DNA of 51,323 bases from positions 1 to 51,323 of the forward strand of contig LNFE01000164.1 in NCBI GenBank assembly GCA_001464575.1. The letters are read 5' to 3'. The translations under genes were made by a program, and so were the position numbers. This DNA is from Acidobacteria bacterium Ga0077553 (GTDB lineage Bacteria > Acidobacteriota > Terriglobia > Bryobacterales > Bryobacteraceae). Under the pieces are notes generated by a model. The model was not told the DNA's origin and ran no database searches. It saw only the letters and a list, made by a program, of their open reading frames with translations. Shown one piece after another: positions 16,541 to 25,646 of the stretch (position 1 is the stretch's first letter; the number at the start of each line of letters is the position of its first letter).

Positions 16541-18837
16541 AGTTTGGTGGGACCTTGCGAGAGCAGCATGTCGAAAAGCAGACTCGAAAGACGGGTACGA
16601 GATGCCGAGCGAATTCGTTCCGTTTCTCCGGTGAATGTCAGCAGCGCGGGCTCTCGATTGGCCATGAGCTTCTGCATCGCTGGGTTCTGGACCAGGGCGG
16701 AGAGGTTGCCGAACGTCTCGCCGACGTTGGCCCAGACGAAGCCCGAATAGTGCAGGCCGGAGGCGGCGGGCAACTGCTGACGGAACTTTGCGGATCGCAC
16801 GAGCGGGAAGCCGCCGGAGCGGGTGGCCAAGGCGCGCTGGACGGTGGCGCGGTCACCGCCCTGAACGAGGTAGCCACGGTCAAACGTCCAGTGCAGTTGG
16901 ATCGGCTGGCCGGCCATCTGGAGCGAGTACCAGGTGAGGCCGTTTACCGTCTCCTGCTTGAGCGTTAGGGGCGAAGGCAGGCCCTGGCGATTGGCCGCCT
17001 CGACGAAGCGCTGCATGGTGGCCGTATAGATTTCGGGCCGGTAGGCTTCGACGGCGAGGATCCAGCCGGGGATGGGCAGGGTAGGCGTTTCGACGGCGAA
17101 GGTGAAGTCCGTGCCGAGGGCGGCGGCCAGATCGGTGGAGAAAGCAACGCCGGTCTCTGCTTCGATCTTGCGGAGGCCGTCGGTGAAGCCCGGCTTCCAG
17201 CGAGCGAGTTGCGTCGTCAGTTCGTCGAACATCTGCTGCGGATTGCGCGTGGTGGCCGAGAAGGCGAGGACGGCATCGGAGGACACATACTCGGCGGAGC
17301 TGGCCGCTGCCGGCGTGGCGAGCCAGGAGGCGATGCCCGTGCGCGGGCCGGCGAAGGCGAGCGAGATTTCGCTATCGTCGGCACGCTGATCGATGAACAG
17401 GTAGCGCATGTCGCCGGTGAGTTCATGGCGCTGGATGGCCTGGAGGTCGACGCCGAGTAGGGAGGTGACGCCGCGCTGATAATGCTTGGCGATCTCGAGG
17501 GCGAAGGGCGACTGGGCGCCTTGGCCGAGTTGAGCCAGAACCGCGGCCAGGTGGGCCGGGTTGTCCGAGACAACGAGCAGACCGCCGGCGAAGGCGTAGG
17601 GCAAGGGGCCGAGCGGATCGAGCGCCGCCTTGATGGCCGCCTGTTGCCCCGGCTTCACTTCGGCGAGCACGAGGGGAAGTTGCTGTTTCGTGAGGGCGAA
17701 GACCAGCTCGTCGCCGAGGAGCGGAGAAAGGGTGCGGATCCGATCGACGATCTGCTTGATCTCGCTCGCCTGCGCCGACTGCCACCACTGCTTGAGAACG
17801 GCGCTTTCGTTCGAGCGCTGTTCGATGAGCGAAACGGCCTGGCTGACGGTGGGACCCAGATTGGGCAGGGCGCCGTAGACGATCGGGTCGAGGGGAAGCG
17901 CGGCCAGCAGCCGGGCTTGGGTTCGTTCCGTAATTGGGGTCAACTGCTTTTCGATACTGGAGAGTTCGCTGAGCAGCGTGAAGTACTGTTCGGCGTTGGG
18001 GCTCCAGGAGACGGCGTCCTTGACGCTGACGTTTTGCAGGGTAACGGTGGTGGCGGAGTGTTCGCCTGGCTTCAGGACCTTTTCGCTGTTCGGCTGCGTG
18101 ACGCCGACCGAACCTTCGATGACGCCGACCAGGGAGCCCGCCGTGCCGGTGGAGACCGTAAAGATGGTGCCGCGAACGGTGGCGACCGAATCCCGCGTGA
18201 TCACGTGGAGGCCGCCGCGGCGCTGCTTGGCCGCGTGGACGATTACGTCACCGCGTTCGAGGTGGATGGATTGGCCGGACCAGGCCGCGCGGATGGAAAG
18301 TTCCGAGCTCTCGTTGATTTCGACGGTGGAGCCGTCGGCCAGGCGGAGCGTGGAGCGGGTGCCGCGGCCGGTGCGGATGACCTGCGCTTCGCCCAGGGCG
18401 GCGCCGGCGATGAGCGGTTCGCCGGTCATCGTATAGGCAGCGCCGGAGATGGCTTCCACGGTGGCGCGGGGGCCCGAGGGAGCGAGCAGGGAATCAATCT
18501 GATGGCGTCCGGCGACCAGAGCGACCGCGGCTACGCCAGCGGCGATGGCCCACTTCGGGACGGTGAAGCGCCGGGCCGGACGCGCGGGCATGGCGATGAC
18601 CTTGGGCCCCGCCGTCAGAACCCGGCGGCATTCGACGCAGCGGGATAAATGGTCCTGCAAAAGCAACTGCCGGGCCTCACTGAGATCGCCCCGGCCGTAG
18701 TCGGCGCGGTACTCCGCGCAAACCGCCGGGGCGGCCAGTTTGGCCCAGACTCTCTCCTGCGCCGCGGTGAGCGTTTCGCCGGAGACGTCTTCCTGGCGAA
18801 TCTCGTCGAGGATCTGATCTAAGTTTTGTTCGTTCAT
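16537..18837 (-). CDS. Zinc-finger anti-sigma/FecR-domain membrane protein
   Basis: 766 residues in four parts. The N-terminal cytoplasmic segment has a ZAS-like zinc site (C40, then H63-x3-C67-x2-C70 in DHLSRCVEC). A single membrane helix spans about 95-110. A periplasmic FecR domain (about 125-245) shows RSTLRLADGSTVEINESSEL, SIHLERGDVIVHAAKQ, SVATVRGTIFTVSTG and GVIEGSVGV. A C-terminal region of about 500 residues has no firm identification but looks like a large secreted alpha/beta domain, possibly DUF3352-like. The gene starts 15 nt after the ECF sigma gene, so it is probably its membrane-bound anti-sigma factor. The large C-terminal part could be the sensing domain. Confidence 0.82.
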   Translation of the reverse strand: MNEQNLDQILDEIRQEDVSGETLTAAQERVWAKLAAPAVCAEYRADYGRGDLSEARQLLLQDHLSRCVECRRVLTAGPKVIAMPARPARRFTVPKWAIAAGVAAVALVAGRHQIDSLLAPSGPRATVEAISGAAYTMTGEPLIAGAALGEAQVIRTGRGTRSTLRLADGSTVEINESSELSIRAAWSGQSIHLERGDVIVHAAKQRRGGLHVITRDSVATVRGTIFTVSTGTAGSLVGVIEGSVGVTQPNSEKVLKPGEHSATTVTLQNVSVKDAVSWSPNAEQYFTLLSELSSIEKQLTPITERTQARLLAALPLDPIVYGALPNLGPTVSQAVSLIEQRSNESAVLKQWWQSAQASEIKQIVDRIRTLSPLLGDELVFALTKQQLPLVLAEVKPGQQAAIKAALDPLGPLPYAFAGGLLVVSDNPAHLAAVLAQLGQGAQSPFALEIAKHYQRGVTSLLGVDLQAIQRHELTGDMRYLFIDQRADDSEISLAFAGPRTGIASWLATPAAASSAEYVSSDAVLAFSATTRNPQQMFDELTTQLARWKPGFTDGLRKIEAETGVAFSTDLAAALGTDFTFAVETPTLPIPGWILAVEAYRPEIYTATMQRFVEAANRQGLPSPLTLKQETVNGLTWYSLQMAGQPIQLHWTFDRGYLVQGGDRATVQRALATRSGGFPLVRSAKFRQQLPAASGLHYSGFVWANVGETFGNLSALVQNPAMQKLMANREPALLTFTGETERIRSASRTRLSSLLFDMLLSQGPTKL

Positions 18838-18852
18838 GGTTTTGATCCTTTC

Positions 18853-19371
18853 CTAGCGCGTAATCAGTTTGAGGAGTGACTGCCGGATGCGGTGGAGGCG
18901 GCTGGCGACCGTGCCGCGTTCAATGGCGAACTGGTCGGCGAGCTCTTCGTAAGAGAATCCTTCGAGATTGCGGAGGACGAAGAGTTGAGCGTCCTCCGGG
19001 TCCAGGCGGCTGAGCGCCCGGCGGAGCTGTTCTTTGAGCAAGGCGGTGCTGGCCGGGCCGGCGTGGTCGGGGCCCGTGTCGATCGGCAGTTCGCCGCGCG
19101 ACGCTTTTTGGCGAAGAATATCGATGGCGGCATTGGTGGCGGCCCTCCGCAAGTAGCTCTCCGACACCGTCTCGAGGGCGGGAGGCGGGTTCAGATTGAG
19201 AATCCGCATAAACACGACCTGCATCGCGTCTTCCGCGTCGGCGTTGTTCCCCGTGACGCGCAGGGCCGCCCGATACACGGTGGCCGAGTGGCGCTGGTAG
19301 AAGTCTTGAAACGAATTGGCCTGTGGCAAGGGCAGTGGCTCTGCTGGTAATGCTAGCCCGAAGGTTCCCAT
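18853..19371 (-). CDS. ECF-type RNA polymerase sigma factor
   Basis: 172 residues. Region 2 (about 22-90) includes FYQRHSATVYRAALRVTGN, NADAEDAMQVVFMRI and a helix with RRAATNAAIDILRQKA. Region 4 (about 115-170) includes LDPEDAQLFVLRNLEGFSY, ELADQFAIERGTVASRLHRI and a C-terminal RQSLLKLITR. First gene of a six-gene operon: the anti-sigma/FecR gene follows at 15 nt and the two ABC-2 pairs overlap onward. A 7-bp inverted repeat sits just before the start codon. Promoter targets are unknown, but self-activation is typical of such pairs. Confidence 0.93.
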   Translation of the reverse strand: MGTFGLALPAEPLPLPQANSFQDFYQRHSATVYRAALRVTGNNADAEDAMQVVFMRILNLNPPPALETVSESYLRRAATNAAIDILRQKASRGELPIDTGPDHAGPASTALLKEQLRRALSRLDPEDAQLFVLRNLEGFSYEELADQFAIERGTVASRLHRIRQSLLKLITR

Positions 19372-19380
19372 ATTTGCTTA

Positions 19381-19398
19381 CTCGTTTGGGTAAACGAG
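19381..19398 (-). promoter_or_regulatory. Inverted repeat at the start of the ECF sigma gene
   Basis: CTCGTTT and AAACGAG (7-bp perfect arms, 4-nt loop) lie between the end of the AsmA-like gene and the sigma-factor ATG at 19371. Read in the direction of the sigma gene, the second arm ends 9 nt before the start codon and holds the only GAG-type ribosome-binding candidate. It could be a hairpin limiting translation, an operator, or a weak terminator for the upstream gene. No run of T follows. Confidence 0.45.
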
Positions 19399-19420
19399 CT
19401 CACGGGCGCTTTTCTTCCCG

Positions 19421-21748
19421 CTATTTTTTCTTCCGGAAGCGATCGAGAATGCTACCCGCCGCGGCGCCGACGCCACCCATGCCTTCCACTTTCAGCCGGG
19501 CGGCGCGTTCGGCGTCCGGCGCAAATCGCGGTTGGGAGAAGGTGCCGGTGACGATGGACGGAATAATGATCTGGCCCTGCGGGCTCGCGAAGATTGAACC
19601 CATGATGCCGCCGAGGCCACCCTCGCCGGCCTTGGCGGCGAACTCTTTGCCCATCACGGTCGTGATGCGCAGATTGATTTTCTGGTCGGCCAGGCCGAGC
19701 GTGCCTTCGCCGGTCAGCTTGCCGGCGCCGAAGTCGAGGGCCAGGTCCTTGGTGGTGGCGACGCCATTAGCGACCTGCAGGGTGCCTCCGAACTGGACGA
19801 TGTCCGTGAAGGTCTCCTTGATCTTCATGATGCCGAGCATTTTGCCGATACCGGCCATTTCGTTCAGCATCTGGACGCCGTTCATCTTGCCGTTGGCCAT
19901 CTGGAGTTCCATGGTGCCGTTCAGCGTCCGCGCAATCTCCTCGCCGGCCTTGGAAGAAAACGCCAAATTCACCTTGCCGGACAACGGGCCGGAGAGGAAG
20001 CCTTTGACGGGAGAGGTCCCGGCCAGGAGTTGACCGGCTTCGATGTTGGTGAGCGTGGACTGCAGAGTGATTTGGGCGGGAGTGGTGCGGAGGTCGGCGG
20101 TGGCAACGCCGGACTGTTGGCCGCCGAAGACGCGCGCCGTGAACGGGTCCATGCGCAGTTGTTCGTTGGCGTAGGAGATGGTGGCTTTGACGTCTTCGAG
20201 GGGTACCCCGTCAAAGAGGATCTTGCCCGCCGTGAGAGTGCCGTTGGCGGTAAGTGGAGTGGCGGACTTGCCTTTGCTGGGCGGAGGATTCCAGGCTTGC
20301 CATTCGGCGACTTCGATCTGATCGACCGCGGCGTTGAACGTGATCTGTGGCTTCTTGAAGGACTTGATAGCCAGGCTGCCCCGGGCGTGTGTGGAGCCGA
20401 GGGCCCATTGGGCGTCTTCGAGCAGGACGGAGTCGGCGGCGAATTTCACGTTGGCTTGGGCGATCTGGAGCGGTTTGGGGAGGGCCGGGGTAGATAGGCT
20501 GACGCCGCGGAGGGAGCCGGAGCCGGAATAGGTGCTGTCGTTGATTTTCAGGTCGAGCGTGACCGTGCCGGAGCCGGTGAGTCCTTCGGGTCGCATGCCG
20601 TACGCGCTGGCCATCCGGAGGAGTTCTTCGACGCTGGCGCCTTCCGTGCGGAGGGTGGCTTCGACGCGGGGATCGTCCTCGCTGTAATCGCGAATCGTCG
20701 CACGAGCCTGGAGTTTCGTGCCGCCGGTTTCGAGAGTGAAGGGATCGGTCGTCAGGGTGTTCGGGGTCATGGCCACGCGGAGGGCCGAGGCGCGAACCGG
20801 CGCGGCGAGATCCTTGCTCGAAAACTCGGCTTGGGAGGCTTCGAGCTTGCCGTTGAGGAGGGGGCGCGTCGTGGTGCCGGTGACGGCGATATCCGCGGCG
20901 AGCAGGCCCTGCACTTTGAGATCGGGCGGGAGCTTGCCGCCAAAGATTCCCGCGATTTGCACCAGGTCGCCAACTGGCGCTTGGTTTGTCTTCACGGTGA
21001 GTTGGAGCTGTTGGCCGATGAGCTTCCCGGTGACGGCGAGAGCCATGGCGCCGAGCTTGGCCGTGAATTGATTGATGTTCCAGGTTTGGCCGGACTGCAA
21101 CAGGTCGAAGGCGAGGGTCAACGGTTGTTTGGCGTCGTCTCCCTGCAGGGTGAGCGTGCCTTTGGCGAGCCCGTTTTCATAAGTCGCGTCGACGGAGGCC
21201 TGGGCGCGCATCGTGTCGAGGCGTACTTTCGCGGTAAGGCTGCGGTTGTCGCTCCAACGGGCGTCGATGTGTTCGTAGACCTCGCGGGGGGCTTTCGCCT
21301 GGAGGTCGGTCATCGCCAGGGAGCCGTCCGTGACCCCAAGGGTGGGGATCACGTCGCTCTCCTCGCCGCCCGTCGTCTCGTAATTCCACTTCCCGGCGGG
21401 GCTGCGGATCAGTTCGACTGCCGGCGACTGCAGTTCGACGGCTTGCACGTCGACCTTGCCGCCAAGCAGTGGGAAGAGGGCCACCCGGACGAAGACCTCT
21501 TTCGCCTGCAGAAAGGGAGCTTTCGAAGCGAACCCATTGGGCTGCCCGAGGACGACATCCGCAACCCGGAGGGAGAGCGGAAACACCTTGAGGGTCATGG
21601 CGCCGAGGGAGACCGGCCGGTTGAGACTCTTTTCGAGCTTTGCTTGCAGCGGGCCGCGGAACCGGTTTGCATCGATGAGAAATGGCAGCGCCAACACAAC
21701 GCCAAGGAGCAAGACGGCGGCTGCGATGAGCCCTTTGCGGAACGACAT
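19421..21748 (-). CDS. AsmA family protein
   Basis: 775 residues. An N-terminal membrane anchor (GLIAAAVLLLGVVLALPFLI) leads into FRGPLQAKLEKSLNRPVSLG, the AsmA N-terminal signature. A long beta-rich repeat region follows, and the C-terminal AsmA-like segment is visible in TMELQMANGKMNGVQMLNEM. AsmA/TamB-like proteins bridge the periplasm and are linked to phospholipid or outer-membrane homeostasis. The gene lies upstream of the sigma operon on the same strand, 49 nt from the sigma start, and 30 nt downstream of the sensor kinase stop. It may therefore be read from the kinase promoter. Confidence 0.88.
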   Translation of the reverse strand: MSFRKGLIAAAVLLLGVVLALPFLIDANRFRGPLQAKLEKSLNRPVSLGAMTLKVFPLSLRVADVVLGQPNGFASKAPFLQAKEVFVRVALFPLLGGKVDVQAVELQSPAVELIRSPAGKWNYETTGGEESDVIPTLGVTDGSLAMTDLQAKAPREVYEHIDARWSDNRSLTAKVRLDTMRAQASVDATYENGLAKGTLTLQGDDAKQPLTLAFDLLQSGQTWNINQFTAKLGAMALAVTGKLIGQQLQLTVKTNQAPVGDLVQIAGIFGGKLPPDLKVQGLLAADIAVTGTTTRPLLNGKLEASQAEFSSKDLAAPVRASALRVAMTPNTLTTDPFTLETGGTKLQARATIRDYSEDDPRVEATLRTEGASVEELLRMASAYGMRPEGLTGSGTVTLDLKINDSTYSGSGSLRGVSLSTPALPKPLQIAQANVKFAADSVLLEDAQWALGSTHARGSLAIKSFKKPQITFNAAVDQIEVAEWQAWNPPPSKGKSATPLTANGTLTAGKILFDGVPLEDVKATISYANEQLRMDPFTARVFGGQQSGVATADLRTTPAQITLQSTLTNIEAGQLLAGTSPVKGFLSGPLSGKVNLAFSSKAGEEIARTLNGTMELQMANGKMNGVQMLNEMAGIGKMLGIMKIKETFTDIVQFGGTLQVANGVATTKDLALDFGAGKLTGEGTLGLADQKINLRITTVMGKEFAAKAGEGGLGGIMGSIFASPQGQIIIPSIVTGTFSQPRFAPDAERAARLKVEGMGGVGAAAGSILDRFRKKK

Positions 21749-21778
21749 GTCCTAATGATACGCGGGGGCGGCTGGGAG

Positions 21779-24700
21779 TTACGCCGTTGCGCCGCGGGCA
21801 GCGTCGGTGAGGGTGCGCCGAAGCTCTTCAAGCTGGATCGGTTTGCTGAGGAAGTCTTGCATTCCGGCTTCGAGGCAGGCGAGACGGTCCTCGGGGAAGG
21901 CGCTCGCGGTCAGGGCGACCATGCGCGGTCGCTGACGTACGGGCACCGTCGCTACCACCTGGCGGGCGGCGTCGAGCCCGTCCATTTCGGGCATGTGCAG
22001 GTCGAGCAGCATAAGGTCATAGGGCATCTGCCGGACGGCTTCGAGGGCCAGCAGGCCATTTTCCACAATCATCGGTTCGTAGCCGAGGCGGCGGAGCAGG
22101 CCTTGAATGACACGCTGGTTCACGGCGTTGTCTTCGGCCACGAGAATGCGTAGCGGCGCCGCTTTCGCTAGCGGCGTCTCGCTGTTGGCGGCAGCTGTTT
22201 TGGCTACGGGGCGGGTGGCGAGGGCCTCGGACACGGCCAGATGCAGTTGGGTGGGTCGAACGGGTTTGCTAATCGCCCGGCCTTCCCCAATGCGCAGCGC
22301 CGGCTTACTGACGAGAGCCACTGGAAGCGCGGCGGTTGCCTCCGCCAGGACGAGATCCACGCCGTCCAGGTCTCGAGTTACGACCAGCCCCCACGCAGTC
22401 AGATACCGCCCCAGCAACTCCTCCAGCGCGAACGGCGTCACCTTCATCCAAACGCGCTTCCCCTGCCAATGTACTTCGCTTGGCAAGCCGGTGATGGTCT
22501 CGGCGACCCGCCTATCCGGCAGATCGAAATAGAAGAGGGACCCGACTCCGAGCTGGCTCTCAACCTGGATCTCGCCGCCCATGAGGCGCGTCAGCCGCTG
22601 CGAAATGGCCAGCCCGAGGCCGGTACCGCCAAATTGCCGGGTGGTGGAGGCGTCCACTTGGCTGAAGGATTGAAACAACCGGTGCTGTTGGTTTGGCGGG
22701 ATGCCGATTCCGGTGTCGCGAACCGCGATGTGGATGACCTGGCGATCCGCGCGATTGGCCGACTCCACGCGAACGGCGACTTCGCCGACGTTAGTGAACT
22801 TCACGGCATTGCCGACCAAATTGACGAGCACCTGGCGCAACCGGGCCGCGTCGCCCAGGATCATGCGCGGCGCGGAGGAATCGAACTGGCAGAGCAGCGT
22901 CAGGTTCTTATTCGCGGCCATGGCGCCGAGCAGTTCGAGCGACTCTTCAACGCAAGCCAGCAGGTCAAATGGCTCGTCGGCGATCTGTAGTTTGCCGGAT
23001 TCAATTTTCGAAAAATCGAGGATGTCGTTCAGGACGGTCAGCAACGCGGCGCCGGATGAGTTGATGATGGAAACGTACTCGTGCGCCTCCTTGGGCAACG
23101 GCAAGTCGCGCAGCAGATGGGACATGCCGACCACGGCGTTCATCGGCGTCCGGATCTCGTGACTCATGTTGGCCAAAAACTCGCTTTTGGCGCGAGCGGC
23201 GCTTTCAGCGGCTTCCTTGGCTTCGCGAAGTTGCGCGGTCCGCTCGGCCACCACGCGGGCCAGGGCGGCGCGTTGGTTGTGCAGGTCCATGGTGCGCTGC
23301 CAGTGCAGGGCCAGTCCGCCCAACACGGTGAACCCGAGACACATGGTGACAAACCAGTAGGTTTGGTAGAACCTGGGGAGAACCCGCAAGTTCGGCATCG
23401 TTTGCGCCTCGCTCCAGATGCCATCGTTGTTCGTTGCCTGTACCCGAAAGCGATAGTGACCGGGCGGCAGGTTCGTATACGTGGCTTCCCGATGATTCGG
23501 GACTTCGATCCAGGTGCGGTCAAATCCTTCGAGCAGATAGCGGAATCGGTTCTTCTCCGGAGCGGCGAAGCTCAGCGCGGTGAACCGGACGCGAAGCGAT
23601 TGCGCCCCCGGGCCCACTTCAACCGGCCCGGTGAGGCTCAGAGCCTGCCCATCGCTGGCGACCTCCTCAATGACGACGGAAGGCGCAACCTTATTCCGCT
23701 GTAACCGGCCGGGCGTCAATACGGAGACTCCTTTCAAGGTCGGGAACCAGAGACGGCCACTCCGGTCCTGATACAGTGAGCCGGTGATTGTTTCGCGGGA
23801 ACGCAACCCATCGGAATGCACGAAGACTTCCGAGGGCACCTGATCGAGACGGCCTTCGGCCTGATCCCACAGATCGGCTTTCCGTACGTGCGCGATGCCG
23901 CTATAGGACTGCATCCAGATGTCCCCATCCGGCAAAATGGCGAAACTGTGAATGGTGTTGTCCGGCAGACCGTTTTCGCGATTCCACCGGTACACCGTGC
24001 CCCCTCGCAGGCACGCCAGGCCGCGCCCGCTGCTTGCCAGCCAGATCTCCCCTTCCGGCCCGCGTTCCACCCAGTCGATCATCTCGTTTTCGAATCCGGC
24101 GATGGGCGTGGCGTTACCCTGCGTGTACTGCAACAGGCCGTTGCCGGTAGTCGCGACGAGCAACGTGCCGGGGCTCGTCTCAATCACCCTCCGCACCGAA
24201 AGTCCGCTCAGTCCCATCAGCGACACTGGCGACAAGCGGTCGCCCTCCACCCGGGCCATGCCCCCGCCGCTGAGACCAACCCAGATCGTTCCCGCCTGAT
24301 CTTCAAAGAGCGAATAGACGAAGTTCGCGCCCGAGTCAGGCAACGCCATGCGATGAAAGACGCCATTCCGCCAGCGAACCACTTCCGAGCCATTGCCTCC
24401 GATCCAGAGCGAGCCGTCGCGGCCGGCCAGGATTGCATTCACCCGATTACTAGGCAGCCCAGCCGCCGCGCCAATACGGCGCACTTGGCCGCGGTCGAGT
24501 TGCACCAGACCGTTGGTCCGTGTGGCCATCCAGTAGACGCCGTTCGAGTCCTGGGTAATCTGCGAAATGGAGTCTTCGGGAAGACCTTCCGGCACGCCGT
24601 AGTTTAGAAACTTTCCATCGGTCAGTTGCAGCAGTCCGCCGCCGTTCGCGACGGCTACCCACAGGCTGCCTTCGTGGTCCATCGAGACGTCATGTACTTC

Positions 24701-25579
24701 GGTGTTGGGCAATCCCTGGGCCACTCCCATCACGGCTACTTGCCCGTCCCGGTATCGGACGAGCCCGCCGAAATTCACGGCGATCCATAGATTCCCGTCC
24801 CGATCCTCGCAAAATGCCTGCGGTGCGGAGAGGTCGCTGACCGGCAGCCATTGGCTCAGGGGAAGCCGTTCCCAGGCGCCATTCCGGAAACGGGCCAGAC
24901 CCCCGCCCGCGGTCCCGGCCCAGATCGTTCCCTTGCCGTCCTCGAACACCGCGGAAACTATCTGGTTGGGGAGGCCGTCCCGGGTATCAAAGATCCGCGG
25001 CTTGCCGTTGGTAATGTGGGCGAGACCTTGCATGGTCGCTACCCACAGGCTGCCGTCCCGCGCCTCGAGAAGTTGATTCACGTGCCGGCTCGGCAACTGC
25101 GCATTCCAGGGCGCTTTGCTGAACCGGCCATCCCGCCACGCCAACACGCCATCACGCGTCCCCACCCAGATCGTACTCCGGCCCTCCGCCAAGGCATTCG
25201 CCTGGTTGCCCTCCAGCCCATCCGCTGCGGTGTACGTCTGCCACTCACCCCCGCGCTGGACGATCAAGCCGCTGTCGGTGGCCGCCCAAAGGCTCCCGTC
25301 TCGCGCTGGCAACAACCAGCGCACCGGCCGCCCGCCGAAGCCCGGGGTGACGCCGGGCAGATAATTTTTAAAACGGACGCCGTCGAACCGGCTGATCCCT
25401 TCCCGCGTCCCCACCCAGATGTATCCGTCCCGACCCTGCCGGACGCGAAGAGTGGCGCTCGAAACCAATCCGGAGTCGATGGTCCATGCCCGCTTGACAT
25501 ACTGCGATGGGAGCCGCCCCGGATCCAGTCCGTAGACCGTACCCGCCAACAGGAAAAGGATGAGGGGGCATCGCGACAA
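21779..25579 (-). CDS. Hybrid two-component sensor kinase with Reg_prop beta-propeller
   Basis: 1266 residues. A signal peptide ([13 protein letters not shown]) is followed by about 600 residues of Reg_prop propeller repeats ([49 protein letters not shown]). A Y_Y_Y domain ([12 protein letters not shown] to [14 protein letters not shown]) and a membrane helix ([17 protein letters not shown]) come next. The HisKA histidine is H807 in [19 protein letters not shown]; the HATPase shows [17 protein letters not shown] and a [10 protein letters not shown] glycine box. A degenerate receiver-like stretch precedes a true receiver with phospho-acceptor D1193 in [11 protein letters not shown]. It resembles hybrid systems that sense periplasmic glycans but has no AraC-type DNA-binding domain. 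The TTG start at 25579 is the only one placing the signal peptide first. Confidence 0.9.
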   Translation of the reverse strand: MSRCPLILFLLAGTVYGLDPGRLPSQYVKRAWTIDSGLVSSATLRVRQGRDGYIWVGTREGISRFDGVRFKNYLPGVTPGFGGRPVRWLLPARDGSLWAATDSGLIVQRGGEWQTYTAADGLEGNQANALAEGRSTIWVGTRDGVLAWRDGRFSKAPWNAQLPSRHVNQLLEARDGSLWVATMQGLAHITNGKPRIFDTRDGLPNQIVSAVFEDGKGTIWAGTAGGGLARFRNGAWERLPLSQWLPVSDLSAPQAFCEDRDGNLWIAVNFGGLVRYRDGQVAVMGVAQGLPNTEVHDVSMDHEGSLWVAVANGGGLLQLTDGKFLNYGVPEGLPEDSISQITQDSNGVYWMATRTNGLVQLDRGQVRRIGAAAGLPSNRVNAILAGRDGSLWIGGNGSEVVRWRNGVFHRMALPDSGANFVYSLFEDQAGTIWVGLSGGGMARVEGDRLSPVSLMGLSGLSVRRVIETSPGTLLVATTGNGLLQYTQGNATPIAGFENEMIDWVERGPEGEIWLASSGRGLACLRGGTVYRWNRENGLPDNTIHSFAILPDGDIWMQSYSGIAHVRKADLWDQAEGRLDQVPSEVFVHSDGLRSRETITGSLYQDRSGRLWFPTLKGVSVLTPGRLQRNKVAPSVVIEEVASDGQALSLTGPVEVGPGAQSLRVRFTALSFAAPEKNRFRYLLEGFDRTWIEVPNHREATYTNLPPGHYRFRVQATNNDGIWSEAQTMPNLRVLPRFYQTYWFVTMCLGFTVLGGLALHWQRTMDLHNQRAALARVVAERTAQLREAKEAAESAARAKSEFLANMSHEIRTPMNAVVGMSHLLRDLPLPKEAHEYVSIINSSGAALLTVLNDILDFSKIESGKLQIADEPFDLLACVEESLELLGAMAANKNLTLLCQFDSSAPRMILGDAARLRQVLVNLVGNAVKFTNVGEVAVRVESANRADRQVIHIAVRDTGIGIPPNQQHRLFQSFSQVDASTTRQFGGTGLGLAISQRLTRLMGGEIQVESQLGVGSLFYFDLPDRRVAETITGLPSEVHWQGKRVWMKVTPFALEELLGRYLTAWGLVVTRDLDGVDLVLAEATAALPVALVSKPALRIGEGRAISKPVRPTQLHLAVSEALATRPVAKTAAANSETPLAKAAPLRILVAEDNAVNQRVIQGLLRRLGYEPMIVENGLLALEAVRQMPYDLMLLDLHMPEMDGLDAARQVVATVPVRQRPRMVALTASAFPEDRLACLEAGMQDFLSKPIQLEELRRTLTDAARGATA

Positions 25580-25581
25580 TT

Positions 25582-25600
25582 CGCACTGATTCCTAGTGCG
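25582..25600 (-). promoter_or_regulatory. Hairpin just before the sensor-kinase start
   Basis: Perfect 6-bp arms CGCACT/AGTGCG with a 7-nt loop, ending 2 nt upstream of the TTG start at 25579. On the coding strand the loop reads AGGAATC, so an AGGA ribosome-binding-like core would sit exposed in the loop, 11 nt from the start. It may influence translation or be coincidental. Confidence 0.35.
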
Positions 25601-25646
25601 GCTATCGTCAGTTTTGTGATATTCCTGCAGAGCGGCCGGGGCCGTT

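Noticed and set aside
22000-25646. A dif-like recombination site expected near the skew switch
   Set aside because: I looked for the TATAA/TTATGTTAA-type core and saw none by eye; a weak variant could be missed, so the terminus idea rests on skew only.
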